A stretch of DNA of 25,373 bases from JACCTH01 sp036556085 (GCA_036556085.1 DATBKE010000176.1:1-25373), one strand, 5' to 3'. Positions 1-7,891 are shown, counted from the first letter of the stretch. The notes: generated from the letters alone by a model not told the origin. Numbers and translations: made by a program.

Positions 1-740
1 GGGCGAACGCAGGCGCCGATGGCGTCGTGAGCGCGGATTCCGAGCCGGGTTAGCTCGGCCCGCGACATCGCGGCATCGGTCACCACCGAAATGAGCGTCG
101 TGTTGGTCCCGGCCCAGGGCGGAGGCGCCGGCGGTCCGGGAATCGGATCACCACCGGTCAGAGAGCGACCGTCGAGACCGAAAACATCCCCCACCGGATT
201 CATCACCGCCAGCGCTGCTACCAGGTGGCCGTCGGGGGTCGCGACGGAGGCCGAGCCGATCCCGGTCATCACTCGAAGATCAAAGCCGCGCCATTTGCCC
301 GAGGAGGTCGAAGCGCCGGCGCCCACCCGCCCCATCGTTACCTCTGTCGAGGTCGCCCCTCGATATGCCAGGGCTCCCTGGTCCGGGCCGGGGCGTACCC
401 CGCCGCCCTCGAGGGGCAGGTCGAAGACGACGGCGGCGGGCACGATCGGGACCGGGGTGGCCGGAGTCGGATGACCGCGACCATCCTCGAGGAGCTCCCG
501 CACCACCCCTTCGGCGGCCGCCAGCCCGAAGGCACTACCGCCCGTCAGGAGGATGGCCTGGACTTGCTCCACTCTCATGCCGACGCCGAGCAGGTCGGTC
601 TCCCGGGTTCCGGGTGCGCCCCCTCGCACATCGACCCCCGTGACATTTGGTTCCGGAAGAACGATGACGGTACATCCAGTCCTCAGCTCAGGGTCGGTCC
701 AGTGGCCCACCTTCACCCCAGCGATCGCCGTCAGGGTCAC
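1..740 (-). CDS. P1/S58-family (DmpA/NylC-like) N-terminal-nucleophile hydrolase, 3' end outside window
   Basis: I translated this by hand from a GTG at 740 that overlaps the alr stop as GTGA. The frame stays open for 246 codons to the window edge, so the gene is partial. Seen: the family signature VDVRGGAPGTRETDLL at about residues 33-48, GGSAFGL at about 67-73, a GRVGAGAST segment near 139-147, and GTNTTLISVVTDA near 211-223. In this family the precursor cleaves itself before a Ser or Thr that becomes the nucleophile. Here the likely site is Asn213-Thr214, the Asn-Thr pair known from NylC, not Gly-Ser as in DmpA. Members include D-aminopeptidases, beta-aminopeptidases and amide hydrolases; the substrate here cannot be told. 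Its place after alr would fit D-amino-acid or peptide turnover, which is inference only. Confidence 0.9.
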   Translation of the reverse strand, partial: MTLTAIAGVKVGHWTDPELRTGCTVIVLPEPNVTGVDVRGGAPGTRETDLLGVGMRVEQVQAILLTGGSAFGLAAAEGVVRELLEDGRGHPTPATPVPIVPAAVVFDLPLEGGGVRPGPDQGALAYRGATSTEVTMGRVGAGASTSSGKWRGFDLRVMTGIGSASVATPDGHLVAALAVMNPVGDVFGLDGRSLTGGDPIPGPPAPPPWAGTNTTLISVVTDAAMSRAELTRLGIRAHDAIGACVR

Positions 741-1816
741 GATTCGTACCGGCGCGGGAGGCGAGGTCCGATCTGACAGACCACCTCGTAGGAGATGGTG
801 CCCAGATGCGACGACCACTCGTCGGCGGTCACCTCCTCCTCTCCCTGGGAGCCGAGCAGTACCACTTCTTCACCGACGTTTACCTCTTCGTCTCCGAGGT
901 CGACGATGATTTGATCCATGGTGACGGTCCCTGCCAGCGGGCGGCGCTTTCCCCGAATAAGCACCTCGAGTTTCTCGGTCAAAAGACGCGGCAGGCCGTC
1001 CGCGTAGCCGAGTGGAATGGTGGCCACGTAAGCGTCCGTCGGCAGCTCCCGCCGGCGGCCATAGGAGGGGCGCTCGCCGGCGGCCAACCTCTGTACGAAG
1101 GCCACATGCGAAACGATCCGCATGGCCGGGCGGAGCCTCACATGGGAGCGAGTGTCGTCACAGGGATGCAGCCCGTAGATCCCGATTCCCAACCGAACCA
1201 GGTCGCGGCGTGATGAGGGATGAAGGATGGCTGCTGCGGTATTGGCCATATGGACCATGGGGCCTTCAATCCCTCGAGTGGCTCGGTCGAAGCGTTCCAC
1301 CTGCTCGCGAGTGAATCCGTCGTCCTCGTCGGAGGAAGCGAAGTGGGTGAAGATCCCACCCAGCGCCAGAAGCGGGTGACGGTCGATGCGGGCCACGAGG
1401 TCTCCCACGTCCGCGGGGTTGGCCCCCACCCGGTGCATGCCGGTATTGATCTTCAAATGGACTCCGCTCATCACCGTCGCCGCCTTGCCCAGGGCGTCGA
1501 TCATTTCACTCCGGTAGACGGTGGGGGTGAGACCCCAGTGGAGTAGCTCGCCAGCATCGGAAGGATCGGGCTCCGAGAGGACCAGGACCGGAGCCTCGAT
1601 CCCGGCCTCCCGCAGCCGGATCCCTTCCTCCAGCAGTGCCACCGCGATCCACTCCGCCCCCGCAGCTAATGCCGCCTCGGCCACCGGCACATCACCGTGG
1701 CCATAGCCGTCGGCTTTGACCACTGCGCAGACGGCCGCCGGAGCCACGAGGTCTCGTAAGGCGCCCACGTTGTGGGCAATCGCCCCGAGGTCGATCTCGA
1801 CCCACGAAGGTCTCAT
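737..1816 (-). CDS. alr: Alanine racemase
   Basis: A PLP enzyme that interconverts L- and D-alanine for peptidoglycan in the cytosol. The protein is 359 residues, the usual length. It opens with the typical WVEIDLGAIAHN. The PLP lysine lies in VVKADGYGHG (Lys34). The second-face catalytic tyrosine is expected in PLGYADGLPR near residue 270, and TVTMDQ near 296-301 is the conserved active-site loop. The ATG at 1816 overlaps the nnr stop as ATGA, which fixes the start although the frame is open further upstream. The stop overlaps the GTG of the following hydrolase. Next to nnr, acpS and glmS this is the common actinobacterial neighbourhood of alr. Confidence 0.97.
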   Translation of the reverse strand: MRPSWVEIDLGAIAHNVGALRDLVAPAAVCAVVKADGYGHGDVPVAEAALAAGAEWIAVALLEEGIRLREAGIEAPVLVLSEPDPSDAGELLHWGLTPTVYRSEMIDALGKAATVMSGVHLKINTGMHRVGANPADVGDLVARIDRHPLLALGGIFTHFASSDEDDGFTREQVERFDRATRGIEGPMVHMANTAAAILHPSSRRDLVRLGIGIYGLHPCDDTRSHVRLRPAMRIVSHVAFVQRLAAGERPSYGRRRELPTDAYVATIPLGYADGLPRLLTEKLEVLIRGKRRPLAGTVTMDQIIVDLGDEEVNVGEEVVLLGSQGEEEVTADEWSSHLGTISYEVVCQIGPRLPRRYES

Positions 1817-3147
1817 CGGATCCGACCGATTTCTTCGATCAACGCCGGAGCGGTAACGGTGGTGCGAGTGGCCAGTTGGGCACCGGCCCGTCCGTGCCAA
1901 AAGGCAGCCGTCCGAGCGGCGCCAGCCGGCTCAAGACCCTGGGCCAGCAGGGCTCCGATCATTCCGGCGAGGACATCGCCGCTCCCGATCGTCGCCAGTT
2001 CGGGTCCACCGGTATTGACGATCCACGGAAGGTCCTCACCCGCGATCACGGTCGGGTTTCCCTTCAACAACACCGTGGCTTGCAACTTGCGAGCCAGGGC
2101 AACGGCATTCTCGGGCGAGGGCTCTCCTCCACCCAACCGCCCGAACTCTGCCGCGTGAGGAGTGAGTACCAATTTCGGATCGGGCTCGGTCACGAGCGAG
2201 AGGGCGTCAGCGTCGACCACCACCGGCCCGCTCCAGGTGGCGATCAGCTTGGTAGCCAGGTCGTCGTGTTCGCGTCCGAGTCCGGGGCCGATCACCAATA
2301 CCCGATAGCGATCCGGGAGATCCTCGAACCGGTGATGCAGCAGTTCGGGGGCAGTGGCGGCCGCCACATAAGCGGCGGAGTCGGGCACCGCCAGGCCGAC
2401 AGCCCCGGCACCGAATTGCAGGGCCGCCCGCCCCGCCATGACTGCGGCTCCGGTCATGCCGACCGCACCACCAACCACCAGAACCGACCCGGCCGACCAT
2501 TTGTGAGCACGGCGAGACCGCTCAGGTAGCAAGGCATCCGACTCTTCGACGAGACACATTGCCGGATCCGGGGAGGGCAGCCCAATGTCCGCCACCTCGA
2601 TCGCACCGGTGTAGCCCGGCCCATCCTCGAGAAGCAGACCGGTCTTCAGGGCGCCGAAAGTGACGGTGCGCTCGGCGCGGAAGGCGCCGTGGGCAACCTC
2701 GCCGGTGAGGGGATCAACACCGCTCGGGATATCGACCGCGAGAACTCGATCCGGGCTTCGAATCCAGTCCCCGATAACCGGTTGGGTTTCCGCCCGAAAC
2801 CCGCCTCCAAACAGGGCATCGATGATGAGGTCGGAATCAACCGGCGCCGCCAGCGGTTGGGTGGGGACGCGAGCGGCCGCGGTCCGGGCGGCCTCGGTGC
2901 GCGGCTCCGAGAAAGCAAAAACTCTGACCCCGATCCCCCTCTGGCGAAGGTAATGAGCCGCGACGTAACCGTCACCACCGTTGTTGCCGGGACCAGCCAG
3001 GACCGAAATTTTGCTTCCGTATCCCATCCCCATCTTCACCGCTGCCAGGGCCACTGCTCTGCCGGCGCGGTCCATCAGCACCTCTACAGGCATGTCACTC
3101 ATTCGATCAAGTCGAGCCGCCTCCGACGGAGTGATCACTGGTAGCAC
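1813..3147 (-). CDS. nnr: Bifunctional NAD(P)H-hydrate epimerase / ADP-dependent NAD(P)H-hydrate dehydratase
   Basis: Repairs damaged (hydrated) NADH and NADPH. The protein is 444 residues with two domains. The N-terminal epimerase (YjeF_N/NnrE), about 1-205, shows GPGNNGGDGY at 52-61, DALFGGG at 110-116 and AVDIPSGVDP at 137-146. The C-terminal dehydratase (NnrD, ribokinase-like), about 210-440, shows GPGLGR near 287-292, VDADAL at 311-316, LTPH at 328-331 and GSGDVLAGM near 388-396. The start is GTG directly after the acpS stop (TGAGTG); because the frame is the same, the start cannot lie further upstream. The end overlaps alr by 4 nt. The fused form is common in bacteria. Confidence 0.96.
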   Translation of the reverse strand: MLPVITPSEAARLDRMSDMPVEVLMDRAGRAVALAAVKMGMGYGSKISVLAGPGNNGGDGYVAAHYLRQRGIGVRVFAFSEPRTEAARTAAARVPTQPLAAPVDSDLIIDALFGGGFRAETQPVIGDWIRSPDRVLAVDIPSGVDPLTGEVAHGAFRAERTVTFGALKTGLLLEDGPGYTGAIEVADIGLPSPDPAMCLVEESDALLPERSRRAHKWSAGSVLVVGGAVGMTGAAVMAGRAALQFGAGAVGLAVPDSAAYVAAATAPELLHHRFEDLPDRYRVLVIGPGLGREHDDLATKLIATWSGPVVVDADALSLVTEPDPKLVLTPHAAEFGRLGGGEPSPENAVALARKLQATVLLKGNPTVIAGEDLPWIVNTGGPELATIGSGDVLAGMIGALLAQGLEPAGAARTAAFWHGRAGAQLATRTTVTAPALIEEIGRIR

Positions 3148-3522
3148 TCAGTGTTCTCCAACGGCGACGGCCATTACCAACGCGCTCTGGTCGGTATGCG
3201 TGATCGTGACCAGGACTTCTGTGACACCCAGCGCTTCCGCTCGAGCTTTCCCGGTTCCATAGAGATTGACGGTGGGCTTTCCCCCTCCGGTGATTTCGAC
3301 ATCGGTCCAGCGGATCCGTCGGTAACCGGTTCCCAGAGACTTCATCACCGCCTCCTTGCCGGCAAAGCGGGCCGCATATCGCCGAGCGGGGCTGGCGAAT
3401 CGTCGGGCATAGTTTCGCTCATGCTCAGTGAAGCAACGTTCGGCAAAGCGGGGATAGCGCTCGAGCAAGGACTCGACACGGGAGATGTCGGCCAGGTCTA
3501 CCCCCAAACCGAGAATCCTCAC
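3148..3522 (-). CDS. acpS: Holo-[acyl-carrier-protein] synthase
   Basis: Transfers 4'-phosphopantetheine from coenzyme A to the conserved serine of acyl carrier protein, switching on fatty-acid synthesis. The protein is 124 residues, normal for the trimeric AcpS type. Seen: GLGVDLADI with Asp9 and RFAGKEAVMKSLGTG with Glu57, the two expected magnesium ligands, and a C-terminal ITHTDQSALVMAVA strand (usually SHT/SHD in this position). The start is GTG at 3522, overlapping the glmS stop as GTGA. CoA itself is made via coaA further up the same array. Confidence 0.96.
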   Translation of the reverse strand: MRILGLGVDLADISRVESLLERYPRFAERCFTEHERNYARRFASPARRYAARFAGKEAVMKSLGTGYRRIRWTDVEITGGGKPTVNLYGTGKARAEALGVTEVLVTITHTDQSALVMAVAVGEH

Positions 3523-5351
3523 TCCACCGTCACCGTCTTCGCCAGATTGCGAGGCTTGTCGACATCGAGTCCCTTGGCCGAGGCGATCTGATAGGCGAGC
3601 ACCTGCAGGGGCACGACCGAGGTCACGGTGTAGATCAAGTCGGGCCCGGAGGGAACCTCCACGATATGGTCCGCCACCGAGGCCGCCTCCTCGCGATGAC
3701 CCTCCGCCAGAACCAACAGAATCGTCGCCCCCCTCGCCTTCATTTCTGCCATGTTGGAGAGCGTCTTGCCTCTGACATGCGAGTCGGTCGCGACACCGAC
3801 CACGAGCACCCCGGGCTCGATCAAAGCAATCGGCCCATGCTTCATCTCGCCGGCCGCATAACCCTCGGCCCTGGTGTAGGCGATCTCCTTGAGCTTGAGT
3901 GCCCCTTCCATGGCCACAGGAAAGTCGCCGCTGCGGCCGAGGAAAAAGACGTCGCGGGTGTCGGCCAACTCCTTGGCCAGGTCGGTGATGGCCGGCACCG
4001 TTTCGAGCACTTCCTCGACCGAGGCCGGAAGCCGTCTGATGCCTTGCACGAGATTGACGATCGTGCCCTCGTCCATGGTCCCCCGCACCTGAGCAAGGTG
4101 GAGACCGATCAGCTGCAGGGCAACAAGCTGGGTGGTGAAGGTCTTGGTGGCGGCCACCCCGATCTCCGGGCCGGCCCTGGTGTAGAGAACCGCGTCGGCC
4201 TCCCGAGCCAGGGCCGAGTCCACCACGTTCGAGACACCAACGAGCACTGAGCCCTGGGCGCGGGCGTAGCGAACCGCGGCCAGCGTGTCGAGGGTTTCGC
4301 CGGATTGAGAGATTCCGATCACGAGCGACCTCCGATCGAGCACGGGGTCGCGGTAGCGGAACTCGGAAGCGATGTCGATCTCGACCGGCAACCGGGTCCA
4401 GCGCTCGATCGCGTACTTGGCCATCATCGCCGCATGGAACGAGGTTCCGCAGGCGACCACGAATACCTTGTCGATCTCGCGCAGCCGCCGCTCGGCCTCA
4501 GCGAACTCGGTAAGGCGTACGAGACCGTTGGGGGCGACTCGTCCCCGGAGAGTGTCGGCAATTGCCTTGGGCTGCTCGAAGATCTCCTTCTCCATGAAGG
4601 TGGCGTAGCCGCCCTTCTCAGCCGCTTCCAGGTCCCATTCGATGAGGCGCTCGGCGGCCTCGACCAGGTTGCCGTCAAGGTCGGTGATGGTGACCGAATC
4701 GGGCCGGAGCGCGACCACCCGATCGTCGTCGACGACGATCATCTGTCGAGTGTGCTCCAAAAAGGCGGGGATGTCGGAGCCAAGGAAGTTCTCGCCCTCG
4801 CCCCGTCCCACCACGAGCGGACTCCCCCGGCGCGCTCCGACCAAAAGCTCGGAGTCGGAGGACCTCATGACTACAAGCGCCAGCGCCCCTTCGGCTCGTT
4901 TCATGACTGATCGCACGGCCTCCTCGAGGGTGAGATCAGACATGTCTTCGATCATGTGCGCCACCACCTCGGTGTCGGTCTCCGAAGCGAACTCATGGCC
5001 GTTTGCTTCCAGTTCGGCTTTCAATTCCGCCCAGTTCTCGATGATCCCGTTGTGGACCACGATCACCTGTCCCGTGCAATCCCGATGGGGATGCGCGTTG
5101 ATGGTGTTGGGAACGCCGTGGGTTGCCCAGCGGGTATGACCAATTCCGGCATGAGCATCGGGAACCCCGGCTCTCGCCAGAGATCGCTCGAGGTCCGCTA
5201 TTCGGCCCGCCTGCTTCACAATGGCGATTCCGTTCTCCTCCCAGAACGCCACTCCTGCCGAGTCGTACCCGCGATATTCCAGGCGGGCGAGTCCGGGAAT
5301 CAGGATTTCGACCGCCGAACGCGGCCCTACATAACCGACGATGCCACACAT
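3519..5351 (-). CDS. glmS: Glutamine-fructose-6-phosphate aminotransferase (isomerizing)
   Basis: Makes glucosamine-6-phosphate from fructose-6-phosphate and glutamine, the first committed step to UDP-GlcNAc. The protein is 610 residues, the usual length. The class II glutaminase domain (about 1-240) begins MCGIVGYVG with the Cys2 nucleophile and contains GHTRWATHG and HNGIIEN. Two SIS domains follow, with ACGTSFHA and ISQSGETLDTL in the first and SGDFPVAMEGALKLKEI plus GEMKHGPIALI in the second. The C-terminus is the typical NLAKTVTVE. The ATG at 5351 has an AGAGGA Shine-Dalgarno 7 nt upstream. Its leader carries a glmS ribozyme, so its own product is expected to repress it. Confidence 0.98.
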   Translation of the reverse strand: MCGIVGYVGPRSAVEILIPGLARLEYRGYDSAGVAFWEENGIAIVKQAGRIADLERSLARAGVPDAHAGIGHTRWATHGVPNTINAHPHRDCTGQVIVVHNGIIENWAELKAELEANGHEFASETDTEVVAHMIEDMSDLTLEEAVRSVMKRAEGALALVVMRSSDSELLVGARRGSPLVVGRGEGENFLGSDIPAFLEHTRQMIVVDDDRVVALRPDSVTITDLDGNLVEAAERLIEWDLEAAEKGGYATFMEKEIFEQPKAIADTLRGRVAPNGLVRLTEFAEAERRLREIDKVFVVACGTSFHAAMMAKYAIERWTRLPVEIDIASEFRYRDPVLDRRSLVIGISQSGETLDTLAAVRYARAQGSVLVGVSNVVDSALAREADAVLYTRAGPEIGVAATKTFTTQLVALQLIGLHLAQVRGTMDEGTIVNLVQGIRRLPASVEEVLETVPAITDLAKELADTRDVFFLGRSGDFPVAMEGALKLKEIAYTRAEGYAAGEMKHGPIALIEPGVLVVGVATDSHVRGKTLSNMAEMKARGATILLVLAEGHREEAASVADHIVEVPSGPDLIYTVTSVVPLQVLAYQIASAKGLDVDKPRNLAKTVTVE

Positions 5352-5358
5352 GACGAAG

Positions 5359-5364
5359 TCCTCT
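5359..5364 (-). promoter_or_regulatory. Ribosome binding site of glmS
   Basis: AGAGGA lies 7 nt before the glmS ATG and downstream of the ribozyme. It therefore stays on the 3' cleavage product. This agrees with the known glmS mechanism, in which repression comes from decay of the cleaved mRNA and not from hiding the ribosome site. Confidence 0.75.
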
Positions 5365-5409
5365 CGCTCACGACGGCAACGTTTCGCTGACCACCGGTTG
5401 GGCCAGTGT

Positions 5410-5552
5410 CACCGAGACCGCCTCTGTTCCGGAATCGCTTCCGGGTTTTCTCGGGTCTCTTACGGCTGTGACCAGCCGGGAAGGCATCCGCCGAATCTTT
5501 CGATGACCTTCCTCCTCGTCACCTCTCCCAATTCTGGGGGAGGCCAGGCGCT
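5410..5552 (-). promoter_or_regulatory. glmS ribozyme: glmS glucosamine-6-phosphate-activated ribozyme (riboswitch)
   Basis: Seen in the RNA sense. The cleavage motif A-GCGCC puts the scissile bond between 5552 and 5551. P1 is CCTCCCCC (5543-5536) with GGGAGAGG (5529-5522), one mismatch. GACGAGG follows at 5520-5514. P2 is GGAAGG (5512-5507) with CCTTCC (5484-5479), enclosing ATCGA and the core TCGGCGGATGCC (5494-5483). P3 is CGGCT (5478-5474) with AGCCG (5467-5463), followed by TAAG. P4 is GAGACC (5459-5454) with GGTCTC (5419-5414). P4.1 is CCGGAA/TTCCGG with a GCGA loop (5444-5429), flanked by AAAC and AACA. From memory, order and core bases match the Bacillus subtilis glmS leader almost position for position. 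In that system, bound glucosamine-6-phosphate acts as a cofactor for self-cleavage and the 3' fragment is then degraded by RNase J. The 3' limit is approximate. Confidence 0.95.
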
Positions 5553-5603
5553 GTTAGTTATGAACCGTCACCATCGTCATCTCCGGTGCCCCGCTATTTC
5601 CTC
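5553..5603 (-). other. Segment between glmM stop and ribozyme cleavage site
   Basis: About 50 nt. It contains an AT-richer stretch (CATAACTAAC) just before the cleavage site that could be read as a weak -10 box, but I see no convincing -35 element. A separate promoter for the ribozyme-glmS transcript is possible but not shown. No terminator hairpin with a U-run is visible. Confidence 0.4.
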
Positions 5604-6965
5604 CTATAGCTTTGCCAGTTGCCTGGCGACTACATCTGCCAGGCGATCAGCGTAACCGCCCGCCTGCTCTTGGCTAGCGGCTTCGACCATGACCCGAACC
5701 ACCGGCTCCGTCCCCGACGGCCTCAGCAGCACCCGGCCCTCGGCGCCGAGCTCCCTCTCGACCTGAGCGACTGCATCCCAAACCTCCTTGGCGGCCCCCA
5801 GGTCGACGCCTCTCGCCACCTTGACATTCTTCAGCACCTGCGGATATTCGACCATCGCCTCCTTCCGCAGCTGCCGCAACTCTTCTCCAGAACCCGCCAC
5901 GATGTCGAGCAGCCGAATCGCCGTCATCAACCCATCACCCGTCCTGCCCTTGTCGAGGAAGATGATGTGACCTGATTGCTCTCCTCCCAGGACCGCGCGG
6001 TGCTCTTTCATAGCTTCGAGGACGTAGCGGTCCCCCACCTTGGTCTCGATCATCTCAATGCCGGCACCCTCCATCGCCCGGCGGAAGCCCAAGTTCGACA
6101 TCACCGTTGCCACCACCCGGTTGTTCTTGAGCCGGCCCTGAGCCTTCCAGTGCAAGGCGACTATGGCCATGATCACATCGCCATTCACCGGGTTTCCGTC
6201 CTCGTCGATCGCGAGCAGGCGGTCGGCATCGCCATCAAACGCCAGGCCGATTCGACCTTCGGCCTTACTCGCCAGGAATTCGGGATAGGTCGATCCGCAC
6301 TCGAGATTGATATTGGTGCCATCCGGTTCGACAGCGAAGCGCTCCACCTGCGCCCCCAGCTTGCTCAGGACGGCAGGTGCAGCTTGGAAGGCGGCACCGT
6401 TGGCGGCGTCAATCGCCAGATTGAGACCGCGGTAGGAGTAGCGGGCAACCTTGGCCAGGAAGGAGACGTAGCTGTTGAGGGCTTTCGAATCGTGAAAGCG
6501 GGTTCCCACCAAATGACCGGTGGGAATGCGGGCGCTCTCGCTCCGGATTCGCCCTTCGATTTGATCCTCTTCGTCGTCGCTGAGCTTGGTGCCGGTAGCA
6601 CTGAGAAACTTGATGCCGTTGTCGGAGGCCGGATTGTGAGAAGCGGAGACGACCGCTCCCATGGTCGCCCCGGTCGACGCCGTCAGGTATGAGATTCCGC
6701 CTGCGGGCATGATCCCGACGTCCACCGTGTCGATCCCGGCCGAATGAAATCCGGACTGAAGAGCCAGCGAGAGCATTTCGCCGGAACGGCGGGTATCGCG
6801 GCCCACCAGCGCAGGTCCGACCGAGAGCGAGAGACCGGCGGCACGCCCGAGACTGAGAGCCAGATCAGGCGTGAGCTCGAGGTTGGCTACGCCCCGCACC
6901 CCGTCGGTACCAAAGAGGCGCCGTCCGCTTCCGAGGAGCGAACGATGCTGAGATGCCGCCGGCAA
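5604..6965 (-). CDS. glmM: Phosphoglucosamine mutase
   Basis: Converts glucosamine-6-phosphate to glucosamine-1-phosphate, the step after GlmS. The protein is 453 residues, normal for the alpha-phosphohexomutase family. Seen: RLFGTDGVRG near 16-25, the phosphoserine loop SASHNP with Ser109, the magnesium loop DGDADR near 244-249, the sugar loop GGEQSGH, and the phosphate loop RPSGTEPVVRVMVE near the C-terminus. The start is a TTG at 6965, 2 nt after the rpsI stop. No ATG or GTG lies between that stop and the conserved RLFGTDG, so TTG is the best choice although the ribosome site is weak. The end is followed by the ribozyme-bearing gap before glmS. Confidence 0.95.
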   Translation of the reverse strand: MPAASQHRSLLGSGRRLFGTDGVRGVANLELTPDLALSLGRAAGLSLSVGPALVGRDTRRSGEMLSLALQSGFHSAGIDTVDVGIMPAGGISYLTASTGATMGAVVSASHNPASDNGIKFLSATGTKLSDDEEDQIEGRIRSESARIPTGHLVGTRFHDSKALNSYVSFLAKVARYSYRGLNLAIDAANGAAFQAAPAVLSKLGAQVERFAVEPDGTNINLECGSTYPEFLASKAEGRIGLAFDGDADRLLAIDEDGNPVNGDVIMAIVALHWKAQGRLKNNRVVATVMSNLGFRRAMEGAGIEMIETKVGDRYVLEAMKEHRAVLGGEQSGHIIFLDKGRTGDGLMTAIRLLDIVAGSGEELRQLRKEAMVEYPQVLKNVKVARGVDLGAAKEVWDAVAQVERELGAEGRVLLRPSGTEPVVRVMVEAASQEQAGGYADRLADVVARQLAKL

Positions 6966-6967
6966 CT

Positions 6968-7360
6968 TCAGCGCTTCGTGTACTGAACCGCCCGCCGGGC
7001 CTTGCGCAGACCGTACTTCTTCCGCTCCACGGCCCTGGCGTCGCGAGTCAGCAGTCCTGCCTTCTTCAAGGAGGGCCGCATCTCCCCGTCGTATTCGACG
7101 AGGGCGCGGGCGATGCCGAGGCGGAGGGCATCGGCCTGTCCGTTGACCCCTCCCCCCTCGAGGGTGGCGTCGACGTCGAAGCGGCCCTGGGTCGAGGTGA
7201 GCTGGAGAGGCTCCATCACCCGCATCCTGGTGGCCATGGTCGGGAAGTAATCCTCCAACTGCCGGCCGTTGAGCACGACTCTTCCGCTGCCTTCGCGGAG
7301 ACGGACGCGGACGACCGATTCCTTGCGACGGCCGACCGTTTGGGCGAGAGGCTTTGTCAT
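6968..7360 (-). CDS. rpsI: 30S ribosomal protein S9
   Basis: 130 residues, standard length. The protein sits on the head of the small subunit, with its basic C-terminal tail reaching the P-site tRNA. Seen: TVGRRKESVVRVRL at the N-terminus, GGGVNGQADALRLGIARAL in the middle, and the family C-terminus KKYGLRKARRAVQYTKR ending in the conserved Lys-Arg. The ATG at 7360 overlaps the rplM stop as ATGA. The rplM-rpsI pair is near-universal in bacteria. Confidence 0.98.
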   Translation of the reverse strand: MTKPLAQTVGRRKESVVRVRLREGSGRVVLNGRQLEDYFPTMATRMRVMEPLQLTSTQGRFDVDATLEGGGVNGQADALRLGIARALVEYDGEMRPSLKKAGLLTRDARAVERKKYGLRKARRAVQYTKR

Positions 7361-7797
7361 CGGGCTTCGACCTTTCTCAACTCGGGGCCTTGAGCCTCGT
7401 GAGGGTGATCGGCGCCGGCGTAGACCTTGAGCTTGCCGATCATCTTCCGTCCGAGTTTGTTCTTGGGGAGCATGCCTTGCACGGCTCGCTCGATCACCGC
7501 TTCCGGCCTCCGCTCCCGCAGGCTCTCGAAAGACTCCTCGCGGAGCCCGCCGGGGTACCCGGTATACCGGTAGTAGATCTTTTGTTGACTCTTTTTCGAG
7601 GTCACTTCGACTTCGGCGGCGTTAATCACGATCACGAAGTCGCCGGTGTCGATGTGGGGCGCAAAGGTCGGCTTGTGCTTGCCGCGCAAAAGGGTCGCCA
7701 CCTCGGTGGCAAGGCGTCCCAGCGGCTTTCCGGCCGCGTCAACTACCCACCACTTGCGGGTGATATCGGCGGGCTTGGGGGTAAATGTCTTTTGCAT
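7357..7797 (-). CDS. rplM: 50S ribosomal protein L13
   Basis: 146 residues, an early-assembly protein of the large subunit. Seen: KWWVVDAAGKPLGRLATEVA near 15-34, LRGKHKPTFAPHIDTGDFVIVINA, YYRYTGYPGG, and the C-terminal half with AVQGMLPKNKLGRKM and YAGADHPHEAQ. The ATG at 7797 gives the usual MQKTFTPK start. No Shine-Dalgarno is visible in the 10-15 nt before it (GCCCGCGACCC). This is the only ribosomal gene here preceded by a gap of more than 60 nt, so it may begin its own transcript. Confidence 0.98.
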   Translation of the reverse strand: MQKTFTPKPADITRKWWVVDAAGKPLGRLATEVATLLRGKHKPTFAPHIDTGDFVIVINAAEVEVTSKKSQQKIYYRYTGYPGGLREESFESLRERRPEAVIERAVQGMLPKNKLGRKMIGKLKVYAGADHPHEAQGPELRKVEAR

Positions 7798-7891
7798 GGG
7801 TCGCGGGCGGCGAGAAACAGCCGGTGGCCGTGGAATTGGCGCCTCGAATCGAGACGAGGATCAGTCTAATCCCCCCGAATTGCTTGCAAAA
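7798..7891 (-). promoter_or_regulatory. truA-rplM gap, possible rplM promoter and leader
   Basis: 94 nt without a gene. Read on the minus strand, TTGCAA (7889-7884) and TAGACT (7868-7863) resemble -35 and -10 boxes, but with only 15 nt between them and 4 of 6 matches each. A short CCTCG/CGAGG hairpin could form in the resulting leader. In other bacteria rplM leaders are bound by L13 or drive a separate rplM-rpsI operon; whether that holds here is inference. Confidence 0.3.

Noticed and set aside
5414..5459. P4/P4.1 hairpin taken as an intrinsic terminator between glmM and glmS
   Set aside because: There is no U-run after it, and it fits the glmS ribozyme P4 domain exactly.
5553..5603. A firm promoter for the glmS transcript
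   Set aside because: The CATAACTAAC stretch has no partner -35 box at a proper distance, so I record it only as a possibility.
5976..6692. 238-codon open frame on the plus strand
   Set aside because: Antisense to glmM, whose catalytic motifs are all in place.
7798..7891. A metabolite riboswitch before rplM
   Set aside because: Only a short 5-bp hairpin is visible, and no conserved riboswitch core could be recognised.
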